Shown here in pieces: positions 32,350 through 44,235 of a stretch of DNA of 44,402 nt. Source of the stretch: Polyangiaceae bacterium (GTDB taxonomy: Bacteria > Myxococcota_A > Polyangia > Polyangiales > Polyangiaceae); contig JABFXY010000161.1 of the NCBI GenBank assembly GCA_013361525.1, positions 1 through 44,402 on the forward strand. Reading direction: 5' to 3'. Position 1 is the stretch's first letter. Each line of letters starts with the position of its first letter. Under the pieces are notes generated by a model. That model ran no database searches, was not told where the DNA came from, and worked only from the letters and a program-made list of their open reading frames with translations. The translations under genes were made by a program, and so were the position numbers.

Positions 32350-32350
<1 letters not shown>
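30239..32350 (+). CDS. ftsI: Septal penicillin-binding protein FtsI (PBP3) with PASTA domain
   Basis: A 703-residue class B PBP. One N-terminal TM helix (about 15-32), then the dimerisation/pedestal domain (RGTIYDRNGIPLAESV, 63-78). The transpeptidase domain has the SxxK serine S311-T-M-K314, S365-S-N367 as SxN, and K512-T-A514 where the third motif is KTA rather than the usual KTG. One C-terminal PASTA domain (about 640-703, VPDLSGYPARAAILKATSVG) follows a linker. It crosslinks septal peptidoglycan together with FtsW. PASTA in FtsI is unusual outside Gram-positives but seen in some deltaproteobacteria-related lineages. GTG start, 4-bp overlap with ftsL. Confidence 0.95.
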
Positions 32351-33908
<1,558 letters not shown>

Positions 33909-33912
<4 letters not shown>

Positions 33913-35039
33913 TCTACGAGCTCTTTTACCCGCTGAAGCACCACTACCCGTGGCTCAGCTGGCTCAACGTCCTGCGGTACGTCCCGTTCCGGACGATCAT
34001 GGCGACGATCACGGCGATGCTGATCACGTTCGTGCTCGCGCCGTGGTTCATCCGCGAGCTCAAGCGCAAGCAGATCGGCCAGGTCGTCCGCAAGGAGGGC
34101 CCCGAGTCGCACCTCGTGAAGGCGGGCACGCCGACGATGGGCGGGGCGCTCATTCTTCTGTCGCTGCTCGTCCCGACGGTGCTCTGGGCCGATCTGCGAA
34201 ACCCGTTCGTCCTCGCCACGACGGCGGTCACCGCGGGCTATGGCCTCATCGGTTACCTCGACGACTACCTCAAGATCAAACGCCGGAACACGGGCGGTCT
34301 CCCCGGTCGCTACAAGCTCCTCGGCCAGACACTCATCGGCGGCGCGGCGGTTGGCTACACGTTCCTCCTCCCCGAGCGCATGCCCGCGGACTGGAACGCG
34401 ATCCGCACGCATCTCGCGTTTCCGTTCGTCGCCTTCAGCAAGGTCTCGCTCGACCTTCCGCTGTGGTTCTACGTCGGCTTCGCGATCTTCGTCGTGGTCG
34501 CGACCTCGAACGCGGTCAACCTCACCGACGGCCTCGACGGCCTCGCGATCGGCCCGGTCATGATCAACGCGGGCACGTACCTCATCTGGGCGTACGTCGC
34601 CGGCGCGACCATCGCGAAGCTGCCGCTCGCCGACTACCTCGACATCCCGAAGATCGCATCCGCCGGGGAGCTCAGCGTGTACTGCGGCTCCGTCATCGGC
34701 GCCGGCATAGGGTTCCTTTGGTACAACACGTACCCCGCGCAGCTCTTCATGGGTGACGTCGGCGCGCTCGCGCTCGGCGGTGGCCTCGGGATGCTCGCGG
34801 TGTTCACGAAGAACGAGGTGTTGTCGGTCCTCCTCGGCGGCATCTTCTTCATCGAGACGTTGAGCGTCATCACGCAGGTCGCGTCGTTCAAGCTCACCGG
34901 CCGGCGCGTGTTCCTCATGGCGCCCATCCACCACCACTACGAAAAGAAGGGGTGGGCGGAGCCGAAAATCATCGTGCGCTTCTGGATCATCTCGATCCTC
35001 CTCGCGCTCGTCTCCCTCGCTTCCATGAAGCTCAGGTGA
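33909..35039 (+). CDS. mraY: Phospho-MurNAc-pentapeptide transferase MraY
   Basis: A 376-residue polytopic membrane enzyme with about ten TM helices. It makes lipid I from UDP-MurNAc-pentapeptide and undecaprenyl phosphate. Visible motifs: GTPTMGG, the LDDYLK catalytic aspartates, NAVNLTDGLDGLA, FMGDVGALALGG and the PIHHHYE histidine triplet. GTG start (MIYELFYPL) overlapping murE by 4 bp. Family length is normal. Confidence 0.97.
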
Positions 35040-35043
35040 TCGC

Positions 35044-36390
35044 GTGATTCGAACCAAAGACGCGAGCCGCAAACCTGCGACCGGCAACATCTCGTTGCCG
35101 AAGAACCGTCCTGCGCCGAAGCCCGCGGCCGCCGCGCCCGAAAAGCCGGTGCTGCCGCAGCCGATCTACGAGCTGCTCCACTCGAGCCCCGACGGTCCGG
35201 TCGACTCGGTGCTCGCGGCCGTCGTCATCGCGCTCATCGGCTTCGGCGTGGTGATGGTCTATTCGGCGAGCGCCGTCGAAGCGACGACGCGCTTCAACGA
35301 CGGCCAATACTTCTTGAAGCGTCAGGCCGTGTACGCGGTCCTCGCGCTCGTCGGCATGTGGGTCGCGAGTCGCATCGATTATCGACGGCTCAAGATCCTC
35401 ACGTACCCGGTGCTCTTCGCGGTCGCCGGGATGCTCCTTCTCACCATCAGCGGTTTCGGTCATCGCGGCGGCGGCGCCGATCGATGGCTCACGGTCGGCC
35501 CGGTCCACATCCAACCCGCGGAGCTGGCGAAGCTCGCGATCGTGATGTGGCTCGCGTACTCGCTTTCGAAAAAAGCCGATCAAGTAAGGTCTTTCGCGGT
35601 CGGGTTCCTCCCCCATCTGTTCGTTTGCGGCATCTTCATGCTGCTGTGTCTGAAGCAGCCAGACTTCGGCAGCTCCGTCGTCCTCCTCTTTCTTACCTTC
35701 ACGTTGCTTTTCGTCGCGGGAGCTCGTGTCCCGTACATCGCTGCGTTCACGATGTTGCTCGGTCTGGGGGCAGCAGCCGCCATCCGGTTCGAGAACTATC
35801 GTTACGCTCGCTATGTGTCGTGGCTCGACATGGAGTCGCACCGCGACGGCTTGGCTTATCAGCCCTTTCAGTCGGTGATGAGCTTCGGGTCAGGGGAGAC
35901 CTGGGGTCTCGGCCTCGGTCGGGGTCTCCAGGTTCTCTACCTGCCCGAAGCTCACACCGACTTCATCAGCGCGATCATCGGCGAGGAGCTCGGCTTCATC
36001 GGCATCCTCGGCCTGTGCGCGGCGTACCTCGCGATCGTTTCGCGCGGGGTGAAGGTCGCGCTCGAAGCCGCCGACGACTACGGCAGCTTCCTCGCGTTCG
36101 GCATCTCCACGTTGTTCGGCGTTCAAGCGCTCACGAACCTCTGCGTCGCGATGGCGATCCTTCCGACGAAGGGCCTCACGCTCCCGTTCGTGAGCTACGG
36201 CGGCTCGTCGCTGCTCGTGAACGCCGCGGCGATCGGCGTGCTTTGCAGCATCTCACGGCCGCGCCGGAAGACCGCACCGCCCGCATCGAAGAAGGTCGAG
36301 GCGCCGGCGCCCGCATTGCCGAAGCAGCCTGCACCCAGCGCGTCGGCGGTCGTTCTCACGAAGGCCGACGAAGGGGAGGTTGGGTGGTGA
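35044..36390 (+). CDS. ftsW: Peptidoglycan polymerase FtsW
   Basis: A 448-residue SEDS-family glycosyltransferase with about ten TM helices. A Lys/Pro/Ala-rich cytoplasmic N-tail (1-50) and a Pro/Ala-rich C-tail (from about 405) are longer than in E. coli. Motifs include VMVYSAS in TM1, KQPDFGSS with the putative catalytic Asp, LPEAHTDFISAIIGEELGFI, and LPFVSYGGSSL. It polymerises septal glycan with FtsI. GTG start 4 bp after mraY; it overlaps murG by 4 bp. murD, usually between mraY and ftsW, is missing. Confidence 0.96.
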   Translation: MIRTKDASRKPATGNISLPKNRPAPKPAAAAPEKPVLPQPIYELLHSSPDGPVDSVLAAVVIALIGFGVVMVYSASAVEATTRFNDGQYFLKRQAVYAVLALVGMWVASRIDYRRLKILTYPVLFAVAGMLLLTISGFGHRGGGADRWLTVGPVHIQPAELAKLAIVMWLAYSLSKKADQVRSFAVGFLPHLFVCGIFMLLCLKQPDFGSSVVLLFLTFTLLFVAGARVPYIAAFTMLLGLGAAAAIRFENYRYARYVSWLDMESHRDGLAYQPFQSVMSFGSGETWGLGLGRGLQVLYLPEAHTDFISAIIGEELGFIGILGLCAAYLAIVSRGVKVALEAADDYGSFLAFGISTLFGVQALTNLCVAMAILPTKGLTLPFVSYGGSSLLVNAAAIGVLCSISRPRRKTAPPASKKVEAPAPALPKQPAPSASAVVLTKADEGEVGW

Positions 36391-37505
36391 CCGTCCTCAT
36401 CGCTGGCGGAGGCACTGGTGGTCACGTCTTTCCGATGCTCGCGGTCGGACAAGCGCTTCGTCGTGCTTCGGACGAAGTCGATGTCTTCTACGTCGGCACC
36501 GAGCGCGGGCTCGAGGCGCGCGTGATGCCGCAGGCCGGCGAAGATCTCGAGCTCCTCGACGTCGCTCCGCTCCGCGGAGGCGGGCTCAAAGGTTTCATGA
36601 AGGGCGCGGCGAAAGCCGTCGCGAGCCTCAAAGCGTCGCGCGACCTCGTTCGCCGCCGTCGTCCCGATGTCGTGTTGTCGGTCGGCGGCTACGCCGGCGG
36701 ACCGATCGCGCTCGCTGCGCGCGCGATGGGGGTGCCGCTCGCGGTGCTCGAGCCCAACAGCGTGCTCGGTCTCACGAACCGATGGCTCGGACCGTTCGCG
36801 CACCGCGCCTACGTCGCGTTCGGCGACGTCGATAAGCGTTTCCGTAAGCACGTCGCGATTCGATCCGGCGTCCCGCTGCGAAACGCGTTCGCGCCGAAGC
36901 CCTACAAGGCTTCCCACCACCGCTTCCACGTGCTCGTCCTCGGCGGAAGCCTCGGCGCAAAAGCGCTCAACGAGCGGCTGCCCGAGGCTTTCTCCGCGCT
37001 TCAGGCGCTCGTGCCGCACGCGACCATCGTCCACCAGACCGGCCGCGGAAACTCCGCCGAGACGTGGGAGCGATACCTGCGCGCCGGCGTCGGCGACGTG
37101 TCCGCGCGCGTCACCGACTTCATCGACGGCGTCGCCGACGAGCTCGGTCGCGCCGATGTTGTGATCCAACGATGCGGTGCGAGCTCGCTCGCCGAGCTGT
37201 GCCTCGTCGGCCGAGCGAGCGTCCTCGTGCCGTTCCCGTTCGCCGCGGATCAACACCAGCTCGCGAACGCGAGGAGCCTCGAGCGCGCCGGCGCGGCCGT
37301 CGCGCTCGAACAAAGCGAGGCGACGAGTGAACGCCTCGCGAACGAGCTCATGAAGCTCGCAGCAGATCCCGACCTTCGCGCGCGCATGGCCATGTCCGCC
37401 GCGACGCTCGCAACACCCGACGCGGCCGACACGATCGCGCGCGACTTGCTCTCGCTTGCCACCGGCAAAGCCTCCGCACAGTTGCGCGCTCGCGAGGAGA
37501 AATAA
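36387..37505 (+). CDS. murG: UDP-GlcNAc:lipid I transferase MurG
   Basis: A 372-residue GT-B glycosyltransferase converting lipid I to lipid II at the inner face of the membrane. The N-terminal GGGTGGHVFP loop (lipid I side), SVGGYAGGP, LEPNSVLGLTNRWL, VLGGSLGAKALN and the UDP-GlcNAc site RCGASSLAEL with PFPFAADQHQ are visible. GTG start at 36387 overlaps ftsW (GTGA), with GGGGAGG upstream. A single base separates its stop from the murC GTG. Confidence 0.97.
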   Translation: MTVLIAGGGTGGHVFPMLAVGQALRRASDEVDVFYVGTERGLEARVMPQAGEDLELLDVAPLRGGGLKGFMKGAAKAVASLKASRDLVRRRRPDVVLSVGGYAGGPIALAARAMGVPLAVLEPNSVLGLTNRWLGPFAHRAYVAFGDVDKRFRKHVAIRSGVPLRNAFAPKPYKASHHRFHVLVLGGSLGAKALNERLPEAFSALQALVPHATIVHQTGRGNSAETWERYLRAGVGDVSARVTDFIDGVADELGRADVVIQRCGASSLAELCLVGRASVLVPFPFAADQHQLANARSLERAGAAVALEQSEATSERLANELMKLAADPDLRARMAMSAATLATPDAADTIARDLLSLATGKASAQLRAREEK

Positions 37506-37506
37506 C

Positions 37507-38910
37507 GTGTTTCGAGGACGCGTTCGTCACATCCATTTCGTCGGCGTCGGTGGCGTCGGCATGAGCGGCCTCGCGGAGATCCTCCGCAGCCTCGACTTCG
37601 ACGTGTCCGGCTCGGATCTCAAGGGCTCGAGCACGACGCAGCGTCTCGCCGGGATCGGCGTGCGCATCGACGTCGGTCACCGCGCGGAGAACGTCGCGGG
37701 AGCGGACGTCGTCGTCTTTTCCAGCGCGATCAAGGACGAAAACCCCGAGCTCGTCGAAGCGCGCGCGCTCGGCACCCCGGTCATCAGCCGCGCCGAGATG
37801 CTCGCCGAGCTGATGCGTTTGAAATACGGCGTCGCCGTCGCCGGCTCACACGGCAAGACGACGACGACCTCGCTCGTCGCCACGGTTCTTCGATCCGCCG
37901 GCCTCGATCCGACCGTGGTCGTCGGCGGCAAGATGGCTGCGCTCGGATCGAACGCGCGCCTCGGCGCCGGCGACCTTCTCGTCGCGGAGGCCGACGAGAG
38001 CGACGGCAGCTTTCTTCGTCTCACGCCGACGGTCGCGGTCGTCACGAACATCGATCCGGAACACCTCGACCACTACGGCAGCCACGAGAAGCTGAAAGAT
38101 GCGTTCGTGGAGTTCGCCGCGCGCGTCCCGTTCTACGGCCTCGCCGTCCTCTGCCTCGATCACCCGCACGTGCAGGACATCTTGCCGCGCATCCCGCGCC
38201 GCCACGTCACGTACGGGCTCAACCCGCAGGCGGACTACTCCGCGCGCGCGATTCAGTTCCGCGGTCTCGAGACCAGCTTCAACGCGTACCGCCGCGGCGT
38301 GTCGCTTGGCGGCTTCACCGTGAAGATGCCGGGCGCGCACAACGTCCTCAACTGCCTCGCGACGATCGCCGTCGCCGACGAGCTCGAGGTCCCGCTCGAC
38401 GTGACGAAGCAGGCCCTGTCCACCTTCGGCGGCGTCGCTCGTCGCTTCTCGGTCGTGGGACGTGTGAAGGGCCGCGTGCTCGTCGACGACTACGGCCACC
38501 ACCCGGCGGAGATCCGCGCGACCCTCGAGGCGGCGCGGCGCGCGTACTCGTCCGAGGATCATCGCATCGTCGTGGCGTTCCAACCTCACCGGCACACGCG
38601 CACCCGCGACCTCTTCGACGACTTCTCGCGCGCGTTCAACGAGGCCGACGTCCTCTTGGTGACCGACATCTACGCGGCCGGCGAAGCACCGATTCCGGGC
38701 GTGAGCGCGGAGTCGCTCGTGCAGTCGATCCGCGAGCACGGCCATCACGCAGCACACCTCGTGCAAGACAAAGCCGAGCTGCCCGCGATGCTCGAGCAGC
38801 TCACACGCGAGGGCGACATCGTCATCGCGCTCGGCGCAGGCGACGTGAACGCGTGCCTGCCTGCGTTGAAGGCTCGGCTCGAAAAGGATCAAGGAGGCGC
38901 GACGCCGTGA
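37507..38910 (+). CDS. murC: UDP-MurNAc:L-alanine ligase MurC
   Basis: A 467-residue ligase that adds L-Ala to UDP-MurNAc. The N-terminal HFVGVGGVGMSGLAEIL nucleotide-binding motif, the ATP loop AGSHGKTTTTS and the HHPAEIRATL and FQPHRHTRT motifs are clear. GTG start at 37507 with a GAGGAG site. It overlaps ftsQ by 4 bp; murB and ddl, often found here, are absent. Confidence 0.97.
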   Translation: MFRGRVRHIHFVGVGGVGMSGLAEILRSLDFDVSGSDLKGSSTTQRLAGIGVRIDVGHRAENVAGADVVVFSSAIKDENPELVEARALGTPVISRAEMLAELMRLKYGVAVAGSHGKTTTTSLVATVLRSAGLDPTVVVGGKMAALGSNARLGAGDLLVAEADESDGSFLRLTPTVAVVTNIDPEHLDHYGSHEKLKDAFVEFAARVPFYGLAVLCLDHPHVQDILPRIPRRHVTYGLNPQADYSARAIQFRGLETSFNAYRRGVSLGGFTVKMPGAHNVLNCLATIAVADELEVPLDVTKQALSTFGGVARRFSVVGRVKGRVLVDDYGHHPAEIRATLEAARRAYSSEDHRIVVAFQPHRHTRTRDLFDDFSRAFNEADVLLVTDIYAAGEAPIPGVSAESLVQSIREHGHHAAHLVQDKAELPAMLEQLTREGDIVIALGAGDVNACLPALKARLEKDQGGATP

Positions 38911-39827
38911 AGCAGCCGCCGAGGAACGTGCGCCGCGAGCCTTCGCCCGCCGAAGCGGACTCTCCGGAGCCGCCCGTCGTCGGCAAGGCCTCGAGCGGGA
39001 CAACCAACCGCCCGCCGCCGAGCGGCGCGCCGAAGGCTCCGAAAAGGCCGCTTTCGGAGCGTTTTCCCCGCGTCTTCAAGGCCGTCTCCGGCGTGAAGAT
39101 CCTCGTCGGCGTCGCCATCGTCGCGAGCGCCTCGCTCGGCGTCGCGTGGGGTGCGAAGCGCTACATGACGACGAGCCCGCGCTTTGCGATCAAGAGCGTG
39201 CAGGTCGACGGCGCGATGCGACGAACGCCGCAGGAGATCGCGGATCTCGCGGGCCTCTCGCTCGGACAGAACGTCTTTTCCTTCGACCTCGACGCGGCTC
39301 GCCTCAAGATCGAAAACGACCCCTGGGTCGACACCGCCACCGTGACCCGGAAGCTTCCGGGGAGCGTGTTCGTCACGGTCGTCGAGCACGACCCCGCGGC
39401 CCTCGTCGCGATCGAGGAAAAGCTCTACCTCGCCTCGCGCGAGGGTGAGGTCTTCAAGGAGCTCGACGCGAGCGATCCCGTCGACCTGCCGGTGATCACC
39501 GGCATCGATGCGGGCGACGTCGCCAAGGACCGCGAGGGCGTCCAGAAGGACGTACAGCGAGCGCTGGACGTCGCGGCCGAGGTCGATCGCACCGAGCTCG
39601 CCAAGCGCTACCCGCTCCAGGAGGTCCACCTCGTCGAGGACGGCACGGTCGAGGTGCTCGTCGGCAGCGAAGGGATCGCCATTCACCTGGGATCGATGCC
39701 TTACCGCGGCAAGCTCGAGCAGGCCGAACGCGTGTTCGCCGAGCTCGCCAAGCGCAAGACCGAGCCTTCGATCGTCTTCCTCGACAACGAGAGCAGCCCC
39801 GACCGAGTCGTCGTCCGCATGCGGTGA
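38907..39827 (+). CDS. ftsQ: Cell division protein FtsQ
   Basis: A 306-residue bitopic protein. A Pro-rich cytoplasmic tail of about 65 residues, one TM helix (about 69-88, LVGVAIVASASLGVAWGA), then a POTRA domain (about 96-165, FAIKSVQVDGAMRRTPQEIA and NDPWVDTATVTRKLPGSVFV) and the beta domain. It links FtsA/Z-side proteins to the septal synthases via FtsB/L. GTG start with AAGGAGG, overlapping murC by 4 bp. Confidence 0.93.
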   Translation: MKQPPRNVRREPSPAEADSPEPPVVGKASSGTTNRPPPSGAPKAPKRPLSERFPRVFKAVSGVKILVGVAIVASASLGVAWGAKRYMTTSPRFAIKSVQVDGAMRRTPQEIADLAGLSLGQNVFSFDLDAARLKIENDPWVDTATVTRKLPGSVFVTVVEHDPAALVAIEEKLYLASREGEVFKELDASDPVDLPVITGIDAGDVAKDREGVQKDVQRALDVAAEVDRTELAKRYPLQEVHLVEDGTVEVLVGSEGIAIHLGSMPYRGKLEQAERVFAELAKRKTEPSIVFLDNESSPDRVVVRMR

Positions 39828-39942
39828 GTCGCCTCATGTACGACCGAACGTTCCCGCAAATTTGTACCGTCGTCGGCGCATCTGGCAGCGTCCGGCCAGC
39901 TCGCGCGCGCACTTTGTCGCGTCGCGCGATGGGGAACGCACC

Positions 39943-41277
<1,335 letters not shown>

Positions 41278-41321
41278 AGAAGATGCCCCGCATCTGGGGG
41301 GATTGTTTCAGGGTAGTACCG

Positions 41322-41366
41322 GCAAACATCTTCGATTGAGTTCGGCTGTACCCCGAAGGTGTTTGC
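41322..41366 (+). promoter_or_regulatory. Stable hairpin in the ftsA-ftsZ leader
   Basis: GCAAACATCTTCG (41322-41334) pairs with CGAAGGTGTTTGC (41354-41366): 13 bp with one G-U pair and a 19-base loop. The 225-bp gap between ftsA and ftsZ is the longest inside the cluster, so this could be a leader structure or processing site controlling ftsZ. Confidence 0.55.
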
Positions 41367-41502
41367 TCGATTGATCTCACGTCGCATTCGAGGGAAGAGG
41401 CGCCCTTGAACGCGAACTTCGAGCAGTAGAAAAGGTGCGGTCGCACGCGGCTACGGCGCGAGACCCCACGCAGAAGCAAGAGTAAGTCCCGGGAGGATTT
41501 CG

Positions 41503-42837
41503 ATGAGTTTCTCCATTGAGTTCGCCGACGATCAGAGCGCATACGATGCGCGCATCAAGGTCATCGGGTGCGGTGGCTCCGGCGGAAACGCCGTGAACAC
41601 GATGATCAACTTCGGCCTCGAGGGGGTGGAGTTCATCGTCGTCAACACGGACGCTCAGGCGCTCGCCTCGAGCCTCGCTCCGAACAAGACGCACATCGGG
41701 GCGAACGTCACGCGTGGTCTCGGCGCCGGCGCCGACCCGGAGAAGGGTCGCAAGGCCGCACTCGAGGACGTGACGCGCCTCAAGGAGATGATCTCCGGGG
41801 CCGACATGGTCTTCGTCACCGCCGGCATGGGCGGTGGCACGGGCACCGGCGCGGCACCCGTCATCGCGCAGCTCGCGCGTGAAGAGGGATGTTTGACGGT
41901 CGGCGTCGTGACGAAGCCGTTCCTGTTCGAGGGCAAGCAGCGATCACGCCGCGCGGAGATCGGCCTCGCGATGCTCGCCGAGCACGTCGACACGCTCGTG
42001 ACCATCCCGAACCAGAAGCTCCTGTCGATGGGCGACGAAGAGCTCAGCTTCATCGAGGCCTTCCGCAAGGCGGACGAGGTCCTCTATCAGGCGATCAAGG
42101 GCATCAGCGATCTCATCACGCAGAGCGGCCTCGTGAACGTCGACTTCGCCGACGTGAAGACGGTCATGGCCAGCATGGGCCGGGCCCTCATGGGTACCGG
42201 TTGCGCGAAGGGCCAAGGCCGGGCGCGCCTCGCCGCTGAGACGGCGGTCAACTCGCCGCTCCTCGACGACCTCTCGGTCGAGGGCGCCATGGGCGTCCTC
42301 ATCAACATCGTCGGCGGTCCCGACATGAAGATGAAGGAGATCGAGGAGGCCGCGAGCTACATCCAGGAGCAGGCGCACGAGGACGCGAACATCATCTTCG
42401 GCGCCGCCGTCGACGAGAACATGGGCGACATGATGAAGGTCACCGTGATCGCGACCGGCTTCGATCGAGCGGCTGATGAGGTCCACCACGCGCCGGCGCA
42501 GTCGGTCCGCACGGCGCCTTCGACGATGTCGTTCGGCGCGCCGACGCACGCGACGCTCGCGCAACAGGCGCAGGCGCTCCAGCACCAACACCAGCACCCG
42601 CACAATGTCCATGGTCACAGTTCCCACCCGCCGCACGCGCCTGCCGCGTCGGGCCGTGGCGGTATGCGACCGTCGATTCAACCGGACGAGCTCGTGCCCG
42701 CGCAAACGCGTCGCGCGCCCGCCCGCGAGCTGACGTCGAATGCCACGTCCGAGCGCAACCCGCGCGATCGCGCGAGCTTCGTTCCGCCGCTCGATTCAGA
42801 TTGGGATACACCGGCGTTCCAGCGCCGGGGCAACTGA
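41503..42837 (+). CDS. ftsZ: Cell division protein FtsZ
   Basis: A 444-residue tubulin-like GTPase that forms the division ring. Motifs: GCGGSGGNAVNTMI, the tubulin signature GGGTGTGAAP, and the T7-loop NVDFADVKTVM. After the globular part (about 1-325) comes a Ser/Ala/Pro-rich linker with a His/Gln-rich patch (LQHQHQHPHNVHGH), and the conserved C-terminal peptide DWDTPAFQRR that binds FtsA and other partners. An SD GGGAGG precedes the ATG. A strong terminator follows, marking the end of the cluster. Confidence 0.98.
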   Translation: MSFSIEFADDQSAYDARIKVIGCGGSGGNAVNTMINFGLEGVEFIVVNTDAQALASSLAPNKTHIGANVTRGLGAGADPEKGRKAALEDVTRLKEMISGADMVFVTAGMGGGTGTGAAPVIAQLAREEGCLTVGVVTKPFLFEGKQRSRRAEIGLAMLAEHVDTLVTIPNQKLLSMGDEELSFIEAFRKADEVLYQAIKGISDLITQSGLVNVDFADVKTVMASMGRALMGTGCAKGQGRARLAAETAVNSPLLDDLSVEGAMGVLINIVGGPDMKMKEIEEAASYIQEQAHEDANIIFGAAVDENMGDMMKVTVIATGFDRAADEVHHAPAQSVRTAPSTMSFGAPTHATLAQQAQALQHQHQHPHNVHGHSSHPPHAPAASGRGGMRPSIQPDELVPAQTRRAPARELTSNATSERNPRDRASFVPPLDSDWDTPAFQRRGN

Positions 42838-42867
42838 GACGCCGGCTCGCTTCGTCGTCGAAGCAGC

Positions 42868-42900
42868 AGAGGCCGCCCTCGAGGCGGCCTCTTTTCGTTT
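42868..42900 (+). terminator. Intrinsic terminator of the dcw cluster
   Basis: AGAGGCCGCC (42868-42877) and GGCGGCCTCT (42883-42892) form a perfect 10-bp stem with a CTCGA loop, followed by TTTCGTTT. Position 31 bp after the ftsZ stop. Confidence 0.9.
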
Positions 42901-42964
42901 GGTCGCACGCTCGGCAAACCACGCGTGCACGCTCGCGGTTACGAGGCACCACCCGTGCCGCCGG

Positions 42965-42992
42965 TTGACATGGACGCGTCACGAATTATGGT
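42965..42992 (+). promoter_or_regulatory. Probable sigma-70 promoter of dnaJ
   Basis: TTGACA (42965-42970), 16-bp spacer, TATGGT (42987-42992; four of six -10 bases). It lies 100-130 bp upstream of dnaJ. No heat-shock (sigma-32 or CIRCE) signature was seen. Confidence 0.6.
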
Positions 42993-43119
42993 CGCCGTGC
43001 TCGCCTGCGTCGGCTCGTTGCTGGCGTCGCTCCCGGGCGCGAGTGCATCGTAGGGGGCCGAGCCAATCCCCCGTCTCCCGTGGAGAAGTGGGGTGAGCCG
43101 TCACGGCGCGGTTGCCTCT

Positions 43120-44211
43120 ATGTCGGAAAAGCGGTGTTACTACGAGGTCCTCGGTGTCACGAAGACCGCCTCTGCGGACGAGATTCGCAAGGCGTATCGT
43201 CAATCGGCACTGAAGAACCATCCTGATCGCAACCCCGGCGATGACGCCGCGGAGTCTCGCTTCAAGGAAGCGACGTGTGCGTTTCAGGTCCTGTCCGACG
43301 ACGACAAGCGCGCTCGCTACGACCGCTTCGGCCACGCCGGCGTCGACGGAAGCGGCGCGCCCGACTTCGGGCCCGACATCTTTTCGCACTTCCAGGACAT
43401 CTTCTCGGAGTTCTTCGGAGGCGGGCCTCGGCGAGGTGGTGGTCGCGCGCGCGGCCCGTCGCGAGGGTCGGACCTCCGCGTCCAGCAGCGCCTCACCCTG
43501 AAAGAGTCGCTGACCGGCTGCAAACGCGAGGTCATGCTCCGGACGCCGAGCGCTTGCGAGACGTGCGAGGGCACGGGTGCGAAGCCTGGGACGAAGCGCC
43601 GCAGCTGTACCGCGTGCGGCGGTGCGGGTCAGGTCTCGACCGCCCGCGGCTTCGTGATGTTCACCCAGACGTGCCACGAGTGCGGCGGCGAAGGCTCCGT
43701 CGTGAAGACGCCCTGCGAAACGTGCAGCGGCATCGGCCAGGTGGAAAAGTCTCGCAAGGTCGTCGTCAGCTTCCCGGCCGGCATCGACTCCGGGCAACGG
43801 CTTCGCGTGCCGGGGCAGGGGATGCCAGGCCACCAGAACGGCCCGCCCGGTGACCTGTTCGTCGACGTCGAGATCGCGCAAGACGCGAGCTTCGAGCGCG
43901 ACGGTCTCGATCTGATCACCAAGCTCAGGATTTCGGTCGCGCAGGCAGCGCTCGGTACCAAACGAGAGCTCACGCTCCCGGACGACTCGACCGTCACGGT
44001 AGAGATCCCGGCGGGCACCCAACCCGGTGAGGTCGTGACCACGCGCAACCGCGGCGTTCCGCGGATCGACGGCCGCGGCCGCGGTGCGCTGCACGTCATC
44101 ATCCAGGTCGCCATCCCGAAGGACCTCTCCTCGCGCGCCAAATCGCTCCTGCGCGACCTGGAGAGCGAGCTGAAAGAAGAGCAAGAAGAGCCGAAGGCGC
44201 AGACGGCCTGA
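43120..44211 (+). CDS. dnaJ: Chaperone DnaJ (type I, with zinc fingers)
   Basis: A 363-residue type I J-protein. J domain (about 1-70) with HPD in NHPDRNPGDD; Gly-rich region shortened (FGGGPRRGGGRARG); four CxxCxGxG zinc motifs (CETCEGTG, CTACGGAG, CHECGGEG, CETCSGIG), then the peptide-binding beta domain (RLRVPGQGMPGHQNGPPGDL). It stimulates DnaK ATPase. ATG 43120 (MSEKRCYYEVLGV) agrees with the family, but the in-frame GTG at 43093 has a better SD (GGAG) and would add nine residues. No dnaK or grpE is adjacent, so it may be one of several J-proteins. Confidence 0.93.
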   Translation: MSEKRCYYEVLGVTKTASADEIRKAYRQSALKNHPDRNPGDDAAESRFKEATCAFQVLSDDDKRARYDRFGHAGVDGSGAPDFGPDIFSHFQDIFSEFFGGGPRRGGGRARGPSRGSDLRVQQRLTLKESLTGCKREVMLRTPSACETCEGTGAKPGTKRRSCTACGGAGQVSTARGFVMFTQTCHECGGEGSVVKTPCETCSGIGQVEKSRKVVVSFPAGIDSGQRLRVPGQGMPGHQNGPPGDLFVDVEIAQDASFERDGLDLITKLRISVAQAALGTKRELTLPDDSTVTVEIPAGTQPGEVVTTRNRGVPRIDGRGRGALHVIIQVAIPKDLSSRAKSLLRDLESELKEEQEEPKAQTA

Positions 44212-44235
44212 GGTGGTTTGGACGCGACGTCGGAC

